Assembly: GCA_002170485.2 (NCBI GenBank)
Contig: NHDZ02000031.1
Span: forward strand, 1-64,000
DNA length: 64,000 nucleotides
DNA from: MED660 sp002691025
Lineage (GTDB): Bacteria; Myxococcota_A; UBA9160; UBA4427
Direction: 5' to 3'
Position 1 is the first letter of the stretch. The number at the start of each line of letters is the position of its first letter. A program made the position numbers and the translations under genes. Shown piece after piece: positions 34,822 to 43,323 of the stretch. The notes under the pieces were generated by a model. It was not told the DNA's origin. It made no database searches and worked only from the letters and a program-made list of their open reading frames with translations.

Positions 34822-35781
34822 TCAAAGCGCCTCCAGCCAACGGAGAATCGCAGAAGCCAGCTCGGGTCCCGCATCCTCTTGAATAAAGTGCCCCGCCTCG
34901 TCGATCACACCGTGCGGTTGGCCTGCGGCTCCCGGTACACGCTCCTGAAAGATCTCTTCCCAGCCCGCTGTGCTGGGATCCGAATCCGCAAAAAGAGTCA
35001 AAAAGGGCCTTTGGAATTCCGCAAGAGCCTTCCAGGTATTCCGATTGATCAAAGACCCCGGATCGTTGGGTGTGATCGGAATCAGAGCCGGAAATTGCCG
35101 TATTCCCGCCTTGTGACTTTCATCGGGAAAGGGAGCGTCATAGGCGGCCAGGACCTCAGCCGGTATGGGTCGAACCGTGGTCCCCGCAATCGACGGGCTC
35201 GCCTCGAATTCGCTGGCTCTTTGCGAATGGAGGATCCAGGCAAGAAGCCCCTCGGCTACACAGACGTCTCCTGTACCCGAAGCATGATTGGACCAGGCCG
35301 TCCGACCTTCCAACTCAGCCTCCGCGGTGTGAAGCATGGTGTTGGCGGCCACGACCCGGGAAAATCGATGGGGTTCGCTGGCCAGAACGCCAAGACCGAT
35401 CGGCCCTCCCCAATCCTGGACGATCAGGGTGATGTCAGCCAGCGACAAGGAAAGAATGAAGGCCTGCATCGCCTCCACATGCGCCTCAAATGAATACACG
35501 GTCTTGTCCGTGGGCTTGTCGGAACGACCGAAACCAATGTGATCCGGAGCCACAACCCGAAAGCCCGCCTCCACGAAAAGTGGAATCATCTTCCGATACA
35601 GGTACGACCAGGTCGGCTCCCCGTGGAGCATCAAGACCGTCGGAGCGTCTTCAGGGCCCTCGTCCACGTAGTGCATACGCAGGGAAGAGAAGGTGGAAAA
35701 GGGTACGTCCACGTAGTGCGGCGCGAACGGATAGTCGGGCAGGTCTTCAAACCTGTCCTCGGGCGTGCGAACAAATTCCAT
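34822..35781 (-). CDS. Haloalkane dehalogenase, HLD-I (DhlA-like)
   Basis: The 319-residue protein carries the dehalogenase motif HGEPTWSYLYRKM (53-65), nearly identical to DhlA. The nucleophile is Asp123 in VQDWGG with halide-binding Trp124. The catalytic acid is Asp266 or Asp268 in LFADSDP, and the base is His298 in AGHFIQED. AYDAPFPDESHKAG is a further family segment. Trp182 in the cap domain is a candidate for the second halide-stabilising residue. The enzyme hydrolyses carbon-halogen bonds in alkanes; its natural substrate is unknown. A 32-codon membrane gene ends 6 nt before the start. Confidence 0.9.
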   Translation of the reverse strand: MEFVRTPEDRFEDLPDYPFAPHYVDVPFSTFSSLRMHYVDEGPEDAPTVLMLHGEPTWSYLYRKMIPLFVEAGFRVVAPDHIGFGRSDKPTDKTVYSFEAHVEAMQAFILSLSLADITLIVQDWGGPIGLGVLASEPHRFSRVVAANTMLHTAEAELEGRTAWSNHASGTGDVCVAEGLLAWILHSQRASEFEASPSIAGTTVRPIPAEVLAAYDAPFPDESHKAGIRQFPALIPITPNDPGSLINRNTWKALAEFQRPFLTLFADSDPSTAGWEEIFQERVPGAAGQPHGVIDEAGHFIQEDAGPELASAILRWLEAL

Positions 35782-35787
35782 GGGTCT

Positions 35788-35886
35788 CTACCCTGCCACA
35801 CCTCGCGAAAGGGTGATGACAAGATAGAACAGTGCAATCACACACAGCACGACAAGGACGAACCGGACGGGAGAACTCAAGGTCAT
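35788..35886 (-). CDS. 32-residue single-pass membrane peptide
   Basis: ATG 35886 to TAG 35788 encodes 32 residues: a short polar start (MTLSSPVR), one membrane helix (FVLVVLCVIALFYLVITL) and SRGVAG. A perfect AGGAGGAA sits directly before the ATG, and the stop is 6 nt before the haloalkane dehalogenase start, so the two genes are very probably co-translated. It may help the dehalogenase locate at the membrane, or be a leader peptide. It is too short for most gene callers. Confidence 0.65.
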   Translation of the reverse strand: MTLSSPVRFVLVVLCVIALFYLVITLSRGVAG

Positions 35887-35894
35887 TTCCTCCT
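35887..35894 (-). promoter_or_regulatory. Ribosome-binding site of the 32-codon gene
   Basis: Minus-strand AGGAGGAA directly abuts the ATG (core AGGAGG ends 2 nt before it). The match to anti-Shine-Dalgarno is full although spacing is short, and it is the main evidence that this tiny gene is translated. Confidence 0.6.
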
Positions 35895-35934
35895 GGAGGA
35901 CGAGTAAGGTGAATACGATGGATGATTGGAATTG

Positions 35935-36390
35935 CTACTCGGAAAACCGTTCAAGAACCACGACAGGAATTTCACGGGATCCCGCATTTTCCTGATAGTC
36001 ATTATAGGGGGAATAGATTTGAGCCATCTCCTCCCAGAGAGAAGATCGCTCGTCGCCATGGCTCGTCCGAGCGCGCGCTCGAAATTTATCTCTCGCCACC
36101 TGAACCCCGACTTCGGGTTCCGCGGCCAGATTCAGATACCAGGCCGGGTGAAGAGGGGCTCCGCCCTTGGAGGCCACCACCACGTAGTCATCTCCATGAC
36201 GGCCGTAGATGAGAGGAAGAATCCGAGAGCGGCCAGAATGTCGACCTTGGGTGGTCAGCAGCAGCGTGGGAAGAGGATCGAGCCCAGGGGCCTGCCACAT
36301 ATGACCTTCTCGACCGTCGGTCTCGAGATACAGCTTCAGATGGCTCTTGATGAACTCAGGCAGGCCCTCCGGCAGATCGAGCTTGCTCAT
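35935..36390 (-). CDS. Deazaflavin (F420)-dependent nitroreductase-family protein (DUF385/Ddn-like)
   Basis: ATG 36390 with AAAGGAA upstream gives 151 residues. LLLTTQGRHSGRSRILPLIYG is the beta-barrel signature of the FDOR/Ddn family, and HPAWYLNLAAEPEVGVQV follows. Members use cofactor F420 or a flavin to reduce nitro-compounds, enones or biliverdin-like substrates. Another F420-type enzyme (LLM class) lies at 48.8 kb, which supports F420 being made by this organism. The gene lies between a FAD-oxidase and the small membrane gene, same strand. Confidence 0.85.
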   Translation of the reverse strand: MSKLDLPEGLPEFIKSHLKLYLETDGREGHMWQAPGLDPLPTLLLTTQGRHSGRSRILPLIYGRHGDDYVVVASKGGAPLHPAWYLNLAAEPEVGVQVARDKFRARARTSHGDERSSLWEEMAQIYSPYNDYQENAGSREIPVVVLERFSE

Positions 36391-36521
36391 GAATGATTCC
36401 TTTCTCTCTGGGGTCGCTGGAAAATCATCAGGACTCCACACGCAAGCTCTACAGTACCGCGCTCAGACCCCGTTCGGCCAGATGCAGTCAAAGCCCGTAG
36501 CAGGAGGACCCGGGAGCAACA

Positions 36522-37889
36522 CTAGAGCCTATCCAGCACCGACTCCATCCAACGACTCGGAACCCCGCCGGCCGCTTCCTGCTTGTCCAATCGGTCCATG
36601 GCGGTTCGCGCGGCCGTGATACCCATCCAACGGAGCGGCTCCGGCTCCCACTGGGAAAAACCCTTGCCCACCCAGGGCAACCGAACGCGATCCGTCTCTT
36701 GACCGGAAAGGAGGTCCGCCAGGGTTCGTCCCATCAGGTTCGAGGCCCCCACCCCTTCACCCAGATATCCACCCGCCATGGCGATACGGGTTTCTCGATC
36801 GGCGGACAAAGCCGGAGTACGGTCGCGCGGCAGACCCAGGGGACCGCCCCATCGGTGCGTGATCTCAACATCCCGAAGCAAAGGCAGCAAACTGATCAAG
36901 GATTCGCGTACCTGCTCGAAAATCGGATCCGTGGGCGAGAATCGCTCTCGAACCCCGGAGCCGTAGTAGTAGAGGCCGCGAGATCCATACGCGATACGAC
37001 CATCGGCCGTGCGTTGACCGTAGGTCGCAATGAGCTCAGGGCCCGCAAAGGTTTCCCGCTCCCCAAGGCCGATCTCCTCCCAGAGATCCGCCGACAAGGG
37101 CTCTGTCGCCACCATCATCGAATGAATGGGGGCCATCCGCCGCTTGTATCCGGGGATCTGGGCCGTGTAGGCTTCGGTGGCGAGTACAACCCAATCCGCC
37201 TGGATTCGACCCTGATCCGTTTCCACCTCACCCGGTCGGATCTGTCGCACAGCCGAATTCTCGAAAATGCGCCCACCGCGTGACTCCACGACCCGGGCCA
37301 AGCCCCGAACCAGGCGAGCCGGGTGGATGGCGGCCACATGGGGGCTGTATAGAGCGCCCAGTCCACCGGAAACCCGAAGTCTTTCATTCAGCTCTGACTC
37401 CGACAACCACTGGTAGTCGTCCGGACTGAATCCCCAGTCTGTCATCTGGGCCACGTGCGCGATTTGCTCTTCTTTCTGTTTCTCCACGCGCGCCACTTGA
37501 AGGGTCCCCCCCTTCTTGAAATGGCAATCGATCCCCTCGCGCTCACAGACGCGTTCGACTTCATCCACGCAATCAAAGAGAGCGCGGCTGAGCGCCATAC
37601 CGCCCTCGCGCGTTTCAGGGTCCGCCAGGAGTGGTTCCACACCCTCGGCCATTCCCATGCACCACCCCCCATTGCGACCGGAGGCTCCGATTCCCGCGAT
37701 TCCCGCTTCGCACAGAGCGACCCGCAGGCCCGGTTCATGCTCGAGCAGGTAATAGGCCGTCCAAAGCCCCGTATACCCCGCCCCGACGATGACCACGTCG
37801 GCCTCTTCCAGACCCTCAAGAGCCGGACGCAACGCCAGATCCTCATCCAAGGTCGACAGCCAGAAACTTTCCGAACGAAAATCTCGCAA
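36522..37889 (-). CDS. FAD-dependent amine/amino-acid oxidase (DAO superfamily, PuuB-like)
   Basis: The 455-residue enzyme has the Rossmann FAD motif VVIVGAGYTGLWTAYYL (32-48), a following GASGRNGGWCMG segment typical of PuuB/OrdL oxidases, and the C-terminal FAD motif AMAGGYLGEGVGASNLMGR. These oxidise amines such as gamma-glutamylputrescine, or act on N-methyl amino acids. The exact substrate is not evident. It ends 132 nt before the Ddn-like gene start on the same strand; the start is 76 nt from the carotenoid oxygenase stop. Confidence 0.87.
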   Translation of the reverse strand: MRDFRSESFWLSTLDEDLALRPALEGLEEADVVIVGAGYTGLWTAYYLLEHEPGLRVALCEAGIAGIGASGRNGGWCMGMAEGVEPLLADPETREGGMALSRALFDCVDEVERVCEREGIDCHFKKGGTLQVARVEKQKEEQIAHVAQMTDWGFSPDDYQWLSESELNERLRVSGGLGALYSPHVAAIHPARLVRGLARVVESRGGRIFENSAVRQIRPGEVETDQGRIQADWVVLATEAYTAQIPGYKRRMAPIHSMMVATEPLSADLWEEIGLGERETFAGPELIATYGQRTADGRIAYGSRGLYYYGSGVRERFSPTDPIFEQVRESLISLLPLLRDVEITHRWGGPLGLPRDRTPALSADRETRIAMAGGYLGEGVGASNLMGRTLADLLSGQETDRVRLPWVGKGFSQWEPEPLRWMGITAARTAMDRLDKQEAAGGVPSRWMESVLDRL

Positions 37890-37964
37890 CGTTCTCTCCG
37901 CCCTATCCGTGGGAACGGCCTGGGTCCAGATCCAGTGCTCCTACACTGCTGGAACGCGTACCGA

Positions 37965-39311
37965 TCAGGTGTCCGCTACCCAGTTGCCATGAAATCCGAA
38001 GGGAACCCGAACGCCCAGATCGATGGTGGCCACGGGATCTCCGAGAAAATCCTGTGCGTGCAGGATCACCACTTCCGCCACATTCCGATCACTGTCGTGG
38101 CGGTAGCTCATGATCCAACCGTCGTCTTCGTCCGCATCCTCGCTCCGCGGCACGAAGACAGGCTCCTGGTATTGCTTGGAAGCCCCGTCATCGCGGTGCT
38201 GCATTTCTCCCTTGTGGAGATCGTGCTTCAGCATGCCTCCGAACAACCCAGCTCCCCCCGCTGTCCCGCAGTACCCATAGCGGTAGGGCTTGCCCACCAG
38301 TCTCTCGTCATGTCTAGGGAATTCCTGAGGCCGTTCCGAGAGGCGCTCTTCCCTGGACGAACCGTCTTTCGGATCCAGGGTCCACCGATCGAGGGTCGGC
38401 GGTCCCTCTCCCGGGCCAGTCAGATTGGAGTCGAACATCCTGGGATGTCGAATCACATCCAGCACAACACGACCTTCCTGATCCTCATAGGCATTCAGGG
38501 GATGGAACACGAAACAGTTCTCCACCTCGCACCAGATCGTCTGATCCGATGTGCCGTTTCGAGGAAGCAGTCCGACTCTTGAGCCGTAGTCCTCCTCCCA
38601 ACGATATTGGCCCAGACCACCCGAAACGTCTGTCGAATCGGCCCCGGGCGGAACGTGGAAGACCACGGGAAAATCAAGCACGATGAAATAGTTCTCGGTG
38701 ATCGCGCAATCATGCACCATGGGTTTGCCCGGGACCGAGATCGGTTCCGTGCGCGTGACTTCTCCCTCCGCGGAAACCACCACATGATGGAGATCATCCA
38801 TGAAGGGAAAGTAACCGGCCGCATGGATTTCACCGGTGTCCGGGTCGCGTTTCGGGTGAGCGCTGAAGGGCGTCACCAGACCGCCACCAAAATCCGAGGC
38901 CTGAACGGTCTCGAGCTCGTAGTCGAGCTCCATGGGAAAGCCACCGCCCTCGACGATCGCATAGGTCTTGCCGCCCAGGCCGATGATGTTGGTGTTCGCC
39001 AAGCCACTGGAATCCTCGCGAAAGCGGGGCCCGGGCGTGCGCGCCCAACCCTTCGCATCACACACCTGGTCGTCCCGGACGAATCGGCTTCGGTACCACT
39101 CGGCTCGCCCACCCCTGAGCCGAAGTCCATGCACGAAGCCATTGCCGGCAAACCAATGATGCCCCTCTTTCGGATCCACCGGATTCGGGCCAATCCGGAG
39201 GAGTCGCCCCTCGAGTTCTTCCGGAATCTCACCACGCACCGAAAGGTCGGTACTCGTGGTCTCTTCTTCCATGGGACCGAAATTTCCGCTCAGAAAAGGA
39301 TTCTCAGACAT
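37965..39311 (-). CDS. Carotenoid cleavage oxygenase family protein
   Basis: The 448-residue protein shows the seven-bladed propeller family with its four iron-binding His: His152 (FSAHPKRD), His200 (MVHDCAIT), His270 (FHPLNAYE) and His441 (FGFHGNW). GRLLRIGPNPVDP near the N-terminus and GHHWFAGNGFVHGLR complete the signature. Such Fe(II) enzymes cleave carotenoids, apocarotenoids or stilbenes with O2. The substrate could be a lignin-derived stilbene or a carotenoid; no carotenoid biosynthesis gene is in the window. It faces the ThDP gene across a divergent promoter region. Confidence 0.92.
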   Translation of the reverse strand: MSENPFLSGNFGPMEEETTSTDLSVRGEIPEELEGRLLRIGPNPVDPKEGHHWFAGNGFVHGLRLRGGRAEWYRSRFVRDDQVCDAKGWARTPGPRFREDSSGLANTNIIGLGGKTYAIVEGGGFPMELDYELETVQASDFGGGLVTPFSAHPKRDPDTGEIHAAGYFPFMDDLHHVVVSAEGEVTRTEPISVPGKPMVHDCAITENYFIVLDFPVVFHVPPGADSTDVSGGLGQYRWEEDYGSRVGLLPRNGTSDQTIWCEVENCFVFHPLNAYEDQEGRVVLDVIRHPRMFDSNLTGPGEGPPTLDRWTLDPKDGSSREERLSERPQEFPRHDERLVGKPYRYGYCGTAGGAGLFGGMLKHDLHKGEMQHRDDGASKQYQEPVFVPRSEDADEDDGWIMSYRHDSDRNVAEVVILHAQDFLGDPVATIDLGVRVPFGFHGNWVADT

Positions 39312-39585
39312 ATCAACTCCGCGCTTCAGATGGGTTTTGGTTCGACTCGGTTCAATTCAGGGCTCTCTGAGCATACACCGTTGCAGAACTCTGGACCTGT
39401 GGCCTGAGAGGGCATGACACGGGTGAGCGGCGCTGATCAGGATGATGGAGGGACNTCGGCTCNGGCCCACGTGTTCCAGGGCACCGGGTGCCATCGGGCT
39501 CTGAGCGTGCCAACATTGGGGACCCGAACCCCNCTCCCGATTCTCGGGATGGCGTGGCTTCGATCGGAATCAAGGGAGAGTAAAG

Positions 39586-41223
39586 ATGGCCCAGGTACAC
39601 GGCGGCACCCTCGCTGCGCGTCAACTCAAGCGCTCTGGCATCGACACGCTTTTCGGAGTCGTCGCCGGACCCATGATCGAACTCTTCTCCGGCGGCATCA
39701 GTGAAGGCTTGAACGTCGTGAGTTGTCGGCATGAAATCAACGGCGGCTTCATGGCTTCGGCCTGGGGCTGGCAGAAGAAGCGGCCTGGCATTTTCGTCGC
39801 CGGCTCGGGGCCCGCTGTCACCAACTGCGTGACTCCGCTTTATGTCGCCACCGAAAGCGCCATGCCACTCATCGTGTTCGGGGGTTCCGCTTTTTCAGGC
39901 ACCACGGGTCTCGGCGGCTTCCAGGAACTCGACCAGATCAGCGCCACCCAATCCGTTTGCAAGTGGACGGGGCGAGTGGACTCCACGGAGCGCATCCCCG
40001 AGTGGATCCATCTCGCCATGGGCAAAGCACTCGAAGGTCGCCCCGGCGGCGTCTACCTCGACTTTCCCGGGGACCTGGTAGGAGCCACCGTAGAAGAAGA
40101 TGATGTCGCTTTTCGCACAGCCACCGACGTGACACAACCTCATCCCGACCCGGATGCCGTCCAACAGATCGCCGACATGCTGTCGTCCGCAAAGCGCCCG
40201 CTGATCCTGATCGGAAAGGGCGCCGCATGGTCGGATGCGGGACCCGCCATCCAGAAACTGGTTGATCTGGGCATCCCCTATGTGTGTGCCCCCATGGCGC
40301 GCGGCACATTGCCGGACGACCACCCGAACTTTGCCAACGCGGCGAGGTCGCAAGCTCTTTCGGGCGCGGATCTGGTGATCATGTTTGGCGGACGCTTCAA
40401 CTGGATCTTCGGTATGGGGCGTCGCTTTGCCCCGGACGCCACCGTGATCCAGGTCGATGTCGAGCCTGAAGAAATGACATCCGGCGCCCATGTCTCCCAC
40501 GGCATCGTGGCCGATGCCAGAGTCACCGCCGAAGCCATCGGCCAGGCCCTGGGCTCTTCGGCTCTGGACAACGCGACCGGGAGCTGGCTGCAGAGCCTGC
40601 AGGAAAAGGCACGGGGCAACGAAGAATCACTTCGTGCCTCGGAGTTGGACAACTCCTCGCCGATCAATCCCTATCGGGTGGTGGCCGAAGTCAAACAGGC
40701 CCTGCCCCGAGATGCCATCATCACTGCCGAAGGCGAGACCACCATGGGAATCTGTCGCGCCATGTTGCCCTCGTTCGAAAACCGGAGTCGCTTCAATGCA
40801 GGCACTACCGGCTCCATGGGGGTCGGCGTCCCTTATACAATTGGAGCGGCCTTGGCGAACCCGGACCGACTCTCGGTGGGTGTGCTCGGCGATTATGCGT
40901 TCGGGTCCGCGGCCATTGCGGTGGAGACCGCCGCCCGGGTCGGAGCCAAACCCCTCTTTGTCGTGATCAACAACGAAGGCATTGCGGGACACATGATCCA
41001 GGACGCCATGCTTCCGCCCGGCTCTCCCATGGTGGCCTCGCTCCTTCCCGCCCGATATGAAAAGATCGCAGAAATGGTGGATGGCCATGCCGAATATGTC
41101 CAGGAGGCCGACCAGATCAGACCGGCTCTGGATCGAGCCATGGCCTCCGGCAAGCTGGCCGTCGTTCACGTTCGGGTGGATCCGAAAGCGACCCGAACCG
41201 GAGGCAGCAACTACCTTCAGTAG
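39586..41223 (+). CDS. Thiamine-diphosphate enzyme, oxalyl-CoA decarboxylase/2-hydroxyacyl-CoA lyase-like
   Basis: The 545-residue protein has the catalytic Glu50 in CRHEINGG, the central FAD/ADP-like domain (RPLILIGKGAAWS), and a C-terminal ThDP region with GDYAFGSA and VVINNEG (metal ligands Asp and Asn). The pattern fits the acetolactate synthase/oxalyl-CoA decarboxylase superfamily. AAGGGAG precedes the ATG. The following CaiB/BaiF CoA-transferase makes an oxalate- or 2-hydroxyacid-type CoA module likely, though acetolactate synthase paralogues cannot be excluded. No ilvN small-subunit gene is next to it, which weakens acetohydroxyacid synthase. Confidence 0.82.
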   Translation: MAQVHGGTLAARQLKRSGIDTLFGVVAGPMIELFSGGISEGLNVVSCRHEINGGFMASAWGWQKKRPGIFVAGSGPAVTNCVTPLYVATESAMPLIVFGGSAFSGTTGLGGFQELDQISATQSVCKWTGRVDSTERIPEWIHLAMGKALEGRPGGVYLDFPGDLVGATVEEDDVAFRTATDVTQPHPDPDAVQQIADMLSSAKRPLILIGKGAAWSDAGPAIQKLVDLGIPYVCAPMARGTLPDDHPNFANAARSQALSGADLVIMFGGRFNWIFGMGRRFAPDATVIQVDVEPEEMTSGAHVSHGIVADARVTAEAIGQALGSSALDNATGSWLQSLQEKARGNEESLRASELDNSSPINPYRVVAEVKQALPRDAIITAEGETTMGICRAMLPSFENRSRFNAGTTGSMGVGVPYTIGAALANPDRLSVGVLGDYAFGSAAIAVETAARVGAKPLFVVINNEGIAGHMIQDAMLPPGSPMVASLLPARYEKIAEMVDGHAEYVQEADQIRPALDRAMASGKLAVVHVRVDPKATRTGGSNYLQ

Positions 41224-41289
41224 TGGTTGTCCCCTTCACCCACAAACCCAAACCGATGAATTCAGAAAAATGTCGTGAAAGGATGAACC

Positions 41290-42504
41290 ATGCCTCTTCC
41301 CCTTGAAGGAATCCGGGTCCTGGATTGGACGATCTGGCAGCAGGGATCTGCTTGCGGCGCCATGCTGGGCGATATGGGCGCAGACGTGATCAAGATCGAG
41401 CAAGCCGGAACGGGCGATCCCGGGCGCTATCTCATCGCGGCCGGAGGACAGTCCACCGAAGACAAACCCAATTGGTACTTCGAGGCCAACAACCGGAACA
41501 AGCGATCCATCACCCTGGATCTCAAACAACCCGAAGCGCTGGAGGTCGTCCTGGCTCTCGCCGCCGAGTCGGATGTCTTCATCCAGAACTTCCGCTTCGG
41601 CGTCGCCGAGCGATTGGGCGTAGGCTATGAAGCGCTCCGCGCCGTCAACCCCAAGTTGATCTACGGGAGCGCCACAGGGTACGGGAACAAAGGCGACGAA
41701 AGCGCCGAACCCTCGTTCGACCATCTTGGTCTTGCACGCTCAGGCATCATGAACGCGGCGGGCGAACCCGGAATGCCTCCCCTGGCGATTGCCGGAGGCG
41801 TCGCCGATCAGATGGGCGCCATCATGCTCGCCTATGGAATCATGACCGCGCTGGTGGCCCGAGAGCGACATGGCGTCGGACAGGAGGTGAACGCATCCCA
41901 CCTCGGCTCCATGACGTTCTTGCAGGGCCTGTCGGTCTCGATGAAGTTGATGGCTGGACTCGCCATTCCCCGAACCTTTCGCCATGCCGCCATCAATCCA
42001 CTCTGGAACCACTACCGCTGCCAGGACGACCAATGGATCGCCTTGGCGATGCTCCAACCTGACCGCTACTGGGCTGATTTTACACGCATTATGGGCCTTA
42101 CGGACCTGACCGGAGACCCCCGCTTCGACACCATGACGAGCCGCACCGAGAATTCAGAAGCCTGCATCGCCCTGCTCGACGAGGCCTTCGCGACCCAGCC
42201 CCGAGACGAGTGGATCCGGCGCATCAAGGAGGACGGCGCCGACCTCATCTACACCATCGTCAATTCCGTCGACGACCTGCCCAACGATCCGCAGGTCCGT
42301 GCGAACGGGTACATCACCGAAGTCGATCATCCCCAGCACGGCACCACCGAGATGTTGGGGGTCCCTGTCGCTCTCTCCGAAACACCCGGCTCCATCCGCC
42401 GCGTCGCTCCCGAACTGGGCGAGCACACCGAAGAGGTTCTCCTCGATGTGCTCGGATGGGATTGGGACCGGATCGGGGCGCTTCGCGAGAAGAAGGTGAT
42501 CTAG
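41290..42504 (+). CDS. CaiB/BaiF (class III) CoA-transferase
   Basis: The 404-residue protein has an N-terminal IRVLDWTIWQQG opening, a CoA-binding NRNKRSITLDL segment (69-79), IQNFRFGVAERLG, and the nucleophilic Asp173 in GGVADQMG, aligned with Asp169 of formyl-CoA transferase. The interlocked-dimer family exchanges CoA between acids such as oxalate, succinate, crotonobetaine or 2-methylacyl acids. It lies 66 nt after the ThDP enzyme. Its stop overlaps the convergent selenoprotein gene by 4 nt. Confidence 0.9.
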   Translation: MPLPLEGIRVLDWTIWQQGSACGAMLGDMGADVIKIEQAGTGDPGRYLIAAGGQSTEDKPNWYFEANNRNKRSITLDLKQPEALEVVLALAAESDVFIQNFRFGVAERLGVGYEALRAVNPKLIYGSATGYGNKGDESAEPSFDHLGLARSGIMNAAGEPGMPPLAIAGGVADQMGAIMLAYGIMTALVARERHGVGQEVNASHLGSMTFLQGLSVSMKLMAGLAIPRTFRHAAINPLWNHYRCQDDQWIALAMLQPDRYWADFTRIMGLTDLTGDPRFDTMTSRTENSEACIALLDEAFATQPRDEWIRRIKEDGADLIYTIVNSVDDLPNDPQVRANGYITEVDHPQHGTTEMLGVPVALSETPGSIRRVAPELGEHTEEVLLDVLGWDWDRIGALREKKVI

Positions 42505-43310
42505 GCCTTCTTCACTTCGTCCCGGTCCACCGCGCCGGCTGAGTCCGCCCCTTCCAACAAGGCAATCATCCGTCGCAAGGTTTCACGTTGCTGCTCTACA
42601 TCTCCGGGGCGACCCACCGTGGCCCCCATGTTGAGTCTTCGGATCAACTGTCTGGGTGGACGAGCCGGACTGCTCAACGCCGGCATGACCGAAACCAACA
42701 CACTGGGAATTCCCTCGGACTCAAGACCTCGACTGATCAGACTCACGGTCTGATGGCAGACCGGTCATGAGGGAACCAGCAGCGCCGCCTCCACGGAATC
42801 GCTCTTGAAGCGGGAAACAAGTTCTGGAATCAAGTGCTGGATGAGAGGCGTCACATTCGGTTGCAACCCCATCACGACCTGCGTCTCGGGAGCGAGCGAA
42901 CCGATCTCACCGGCCTCTTCCATCTCCTTCAGCCGATCAAGTGGCAGGTTGCAGTTGATGTCCTCTTTCGCAAAGCGATGGTCGTATCCCATGTGGTCGA
43001 TACGAAGTTTCTTGCGGTCGACATCGAGTGGGATGGTTCGGATTTCGGGAGCCGTGTCATCAAAGCTCGGACCGGCGCGGAAGGGCTCCTGCTCTCCTTC
43101 GATCGAATACCCGCCCGTGGTGATCAGGCCGAAGCGCGTTTGACTCGCAGGCTTCGCCAACGACATGAAGGGATCGCCTTCACCACTGAACCAGGGATAG
43201 ATCGCAAAGGCTTCCTTGGCTTTGCCTTTGGCCAGAAAAGGACCGGCCTCTTTCACCCACTCCGCAAACCGGGGTTGCCAGTCCGCCAGCGCCGCTTCGT
43301 CCTGATTCAT
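42501..43310 (-). CDS. Selenoprotein of the glycine/sarcosine/betaine reductase selenoprotein B-like family (in-frame UGA = Sec182)
   Basis: ATG 43310 with a full AAGGAGGTGG ribosome-binding site opens a 269-residue frame interrupted only by TGA at 42767-42765. Read through, the protein has ...EAALLVPS-U-PVCHQTVSLISRGLE, a U-P-V-C redox motif. Residues before (VMGLQPNVTPLIQHLIPELV) and after (IPSVLVSVMPAL, RRLNMGATVGRPGDVEQQRETL) continue the same family, so the TGA is not an end of homology. A SECIS-like hairpin follows. The family probably carries out Sec/Cys redox or reductase chemistry; the natural substrate is unknown. Conventional annotation would stop at 42765 or start anew at the GTG of 42746. 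Confidence 0.87.
42736..42754 (-). promoter_or_regulatory. SECIS-like hairpin of the selenoprotein B-like gene
   Basis: On the minus strand, AUCAGAC (42754-42748), loop CGUGA, GUCUGAU (42742-42736) forms a perfect 7-bp stem. There are 17 nt between the UGA and the apical loop. The loop has G in the second position followed by U. Distance and loop meet bacterial SECIS rules (about 16-37 nt, G in the first two loop positions). It lies inside the coding region, as bacterial SECIS elements do. Confidence 0.78.
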
Positions 43311-43313
43311 GCT

Positions 43314-43323
43314 CCACCTCCTT
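43314..43323 (-). promoter_or_regulatory. Ribosome-binding site deciding the start of the selenoprotein B-like gene
   Basis: Minus-strand AAGGAGGTGG with core AGGAGG 6 nt before ATG 43310. This is among the strongest sites in the window and rules out the long upstream extension of the frame. Confidence 0.8.

Noticed and set aside
42765..43310. Reading the TGA in the selenoprotein B-like gene as a normal stop or a nonsense mutation making a pseudogene
   Set aside because: The downstream frame keeps the family sequence, third-position GC and a normal stop, and a SECIS-like hairpin is in place. A decaying gene would be expected to carry more than one defect.
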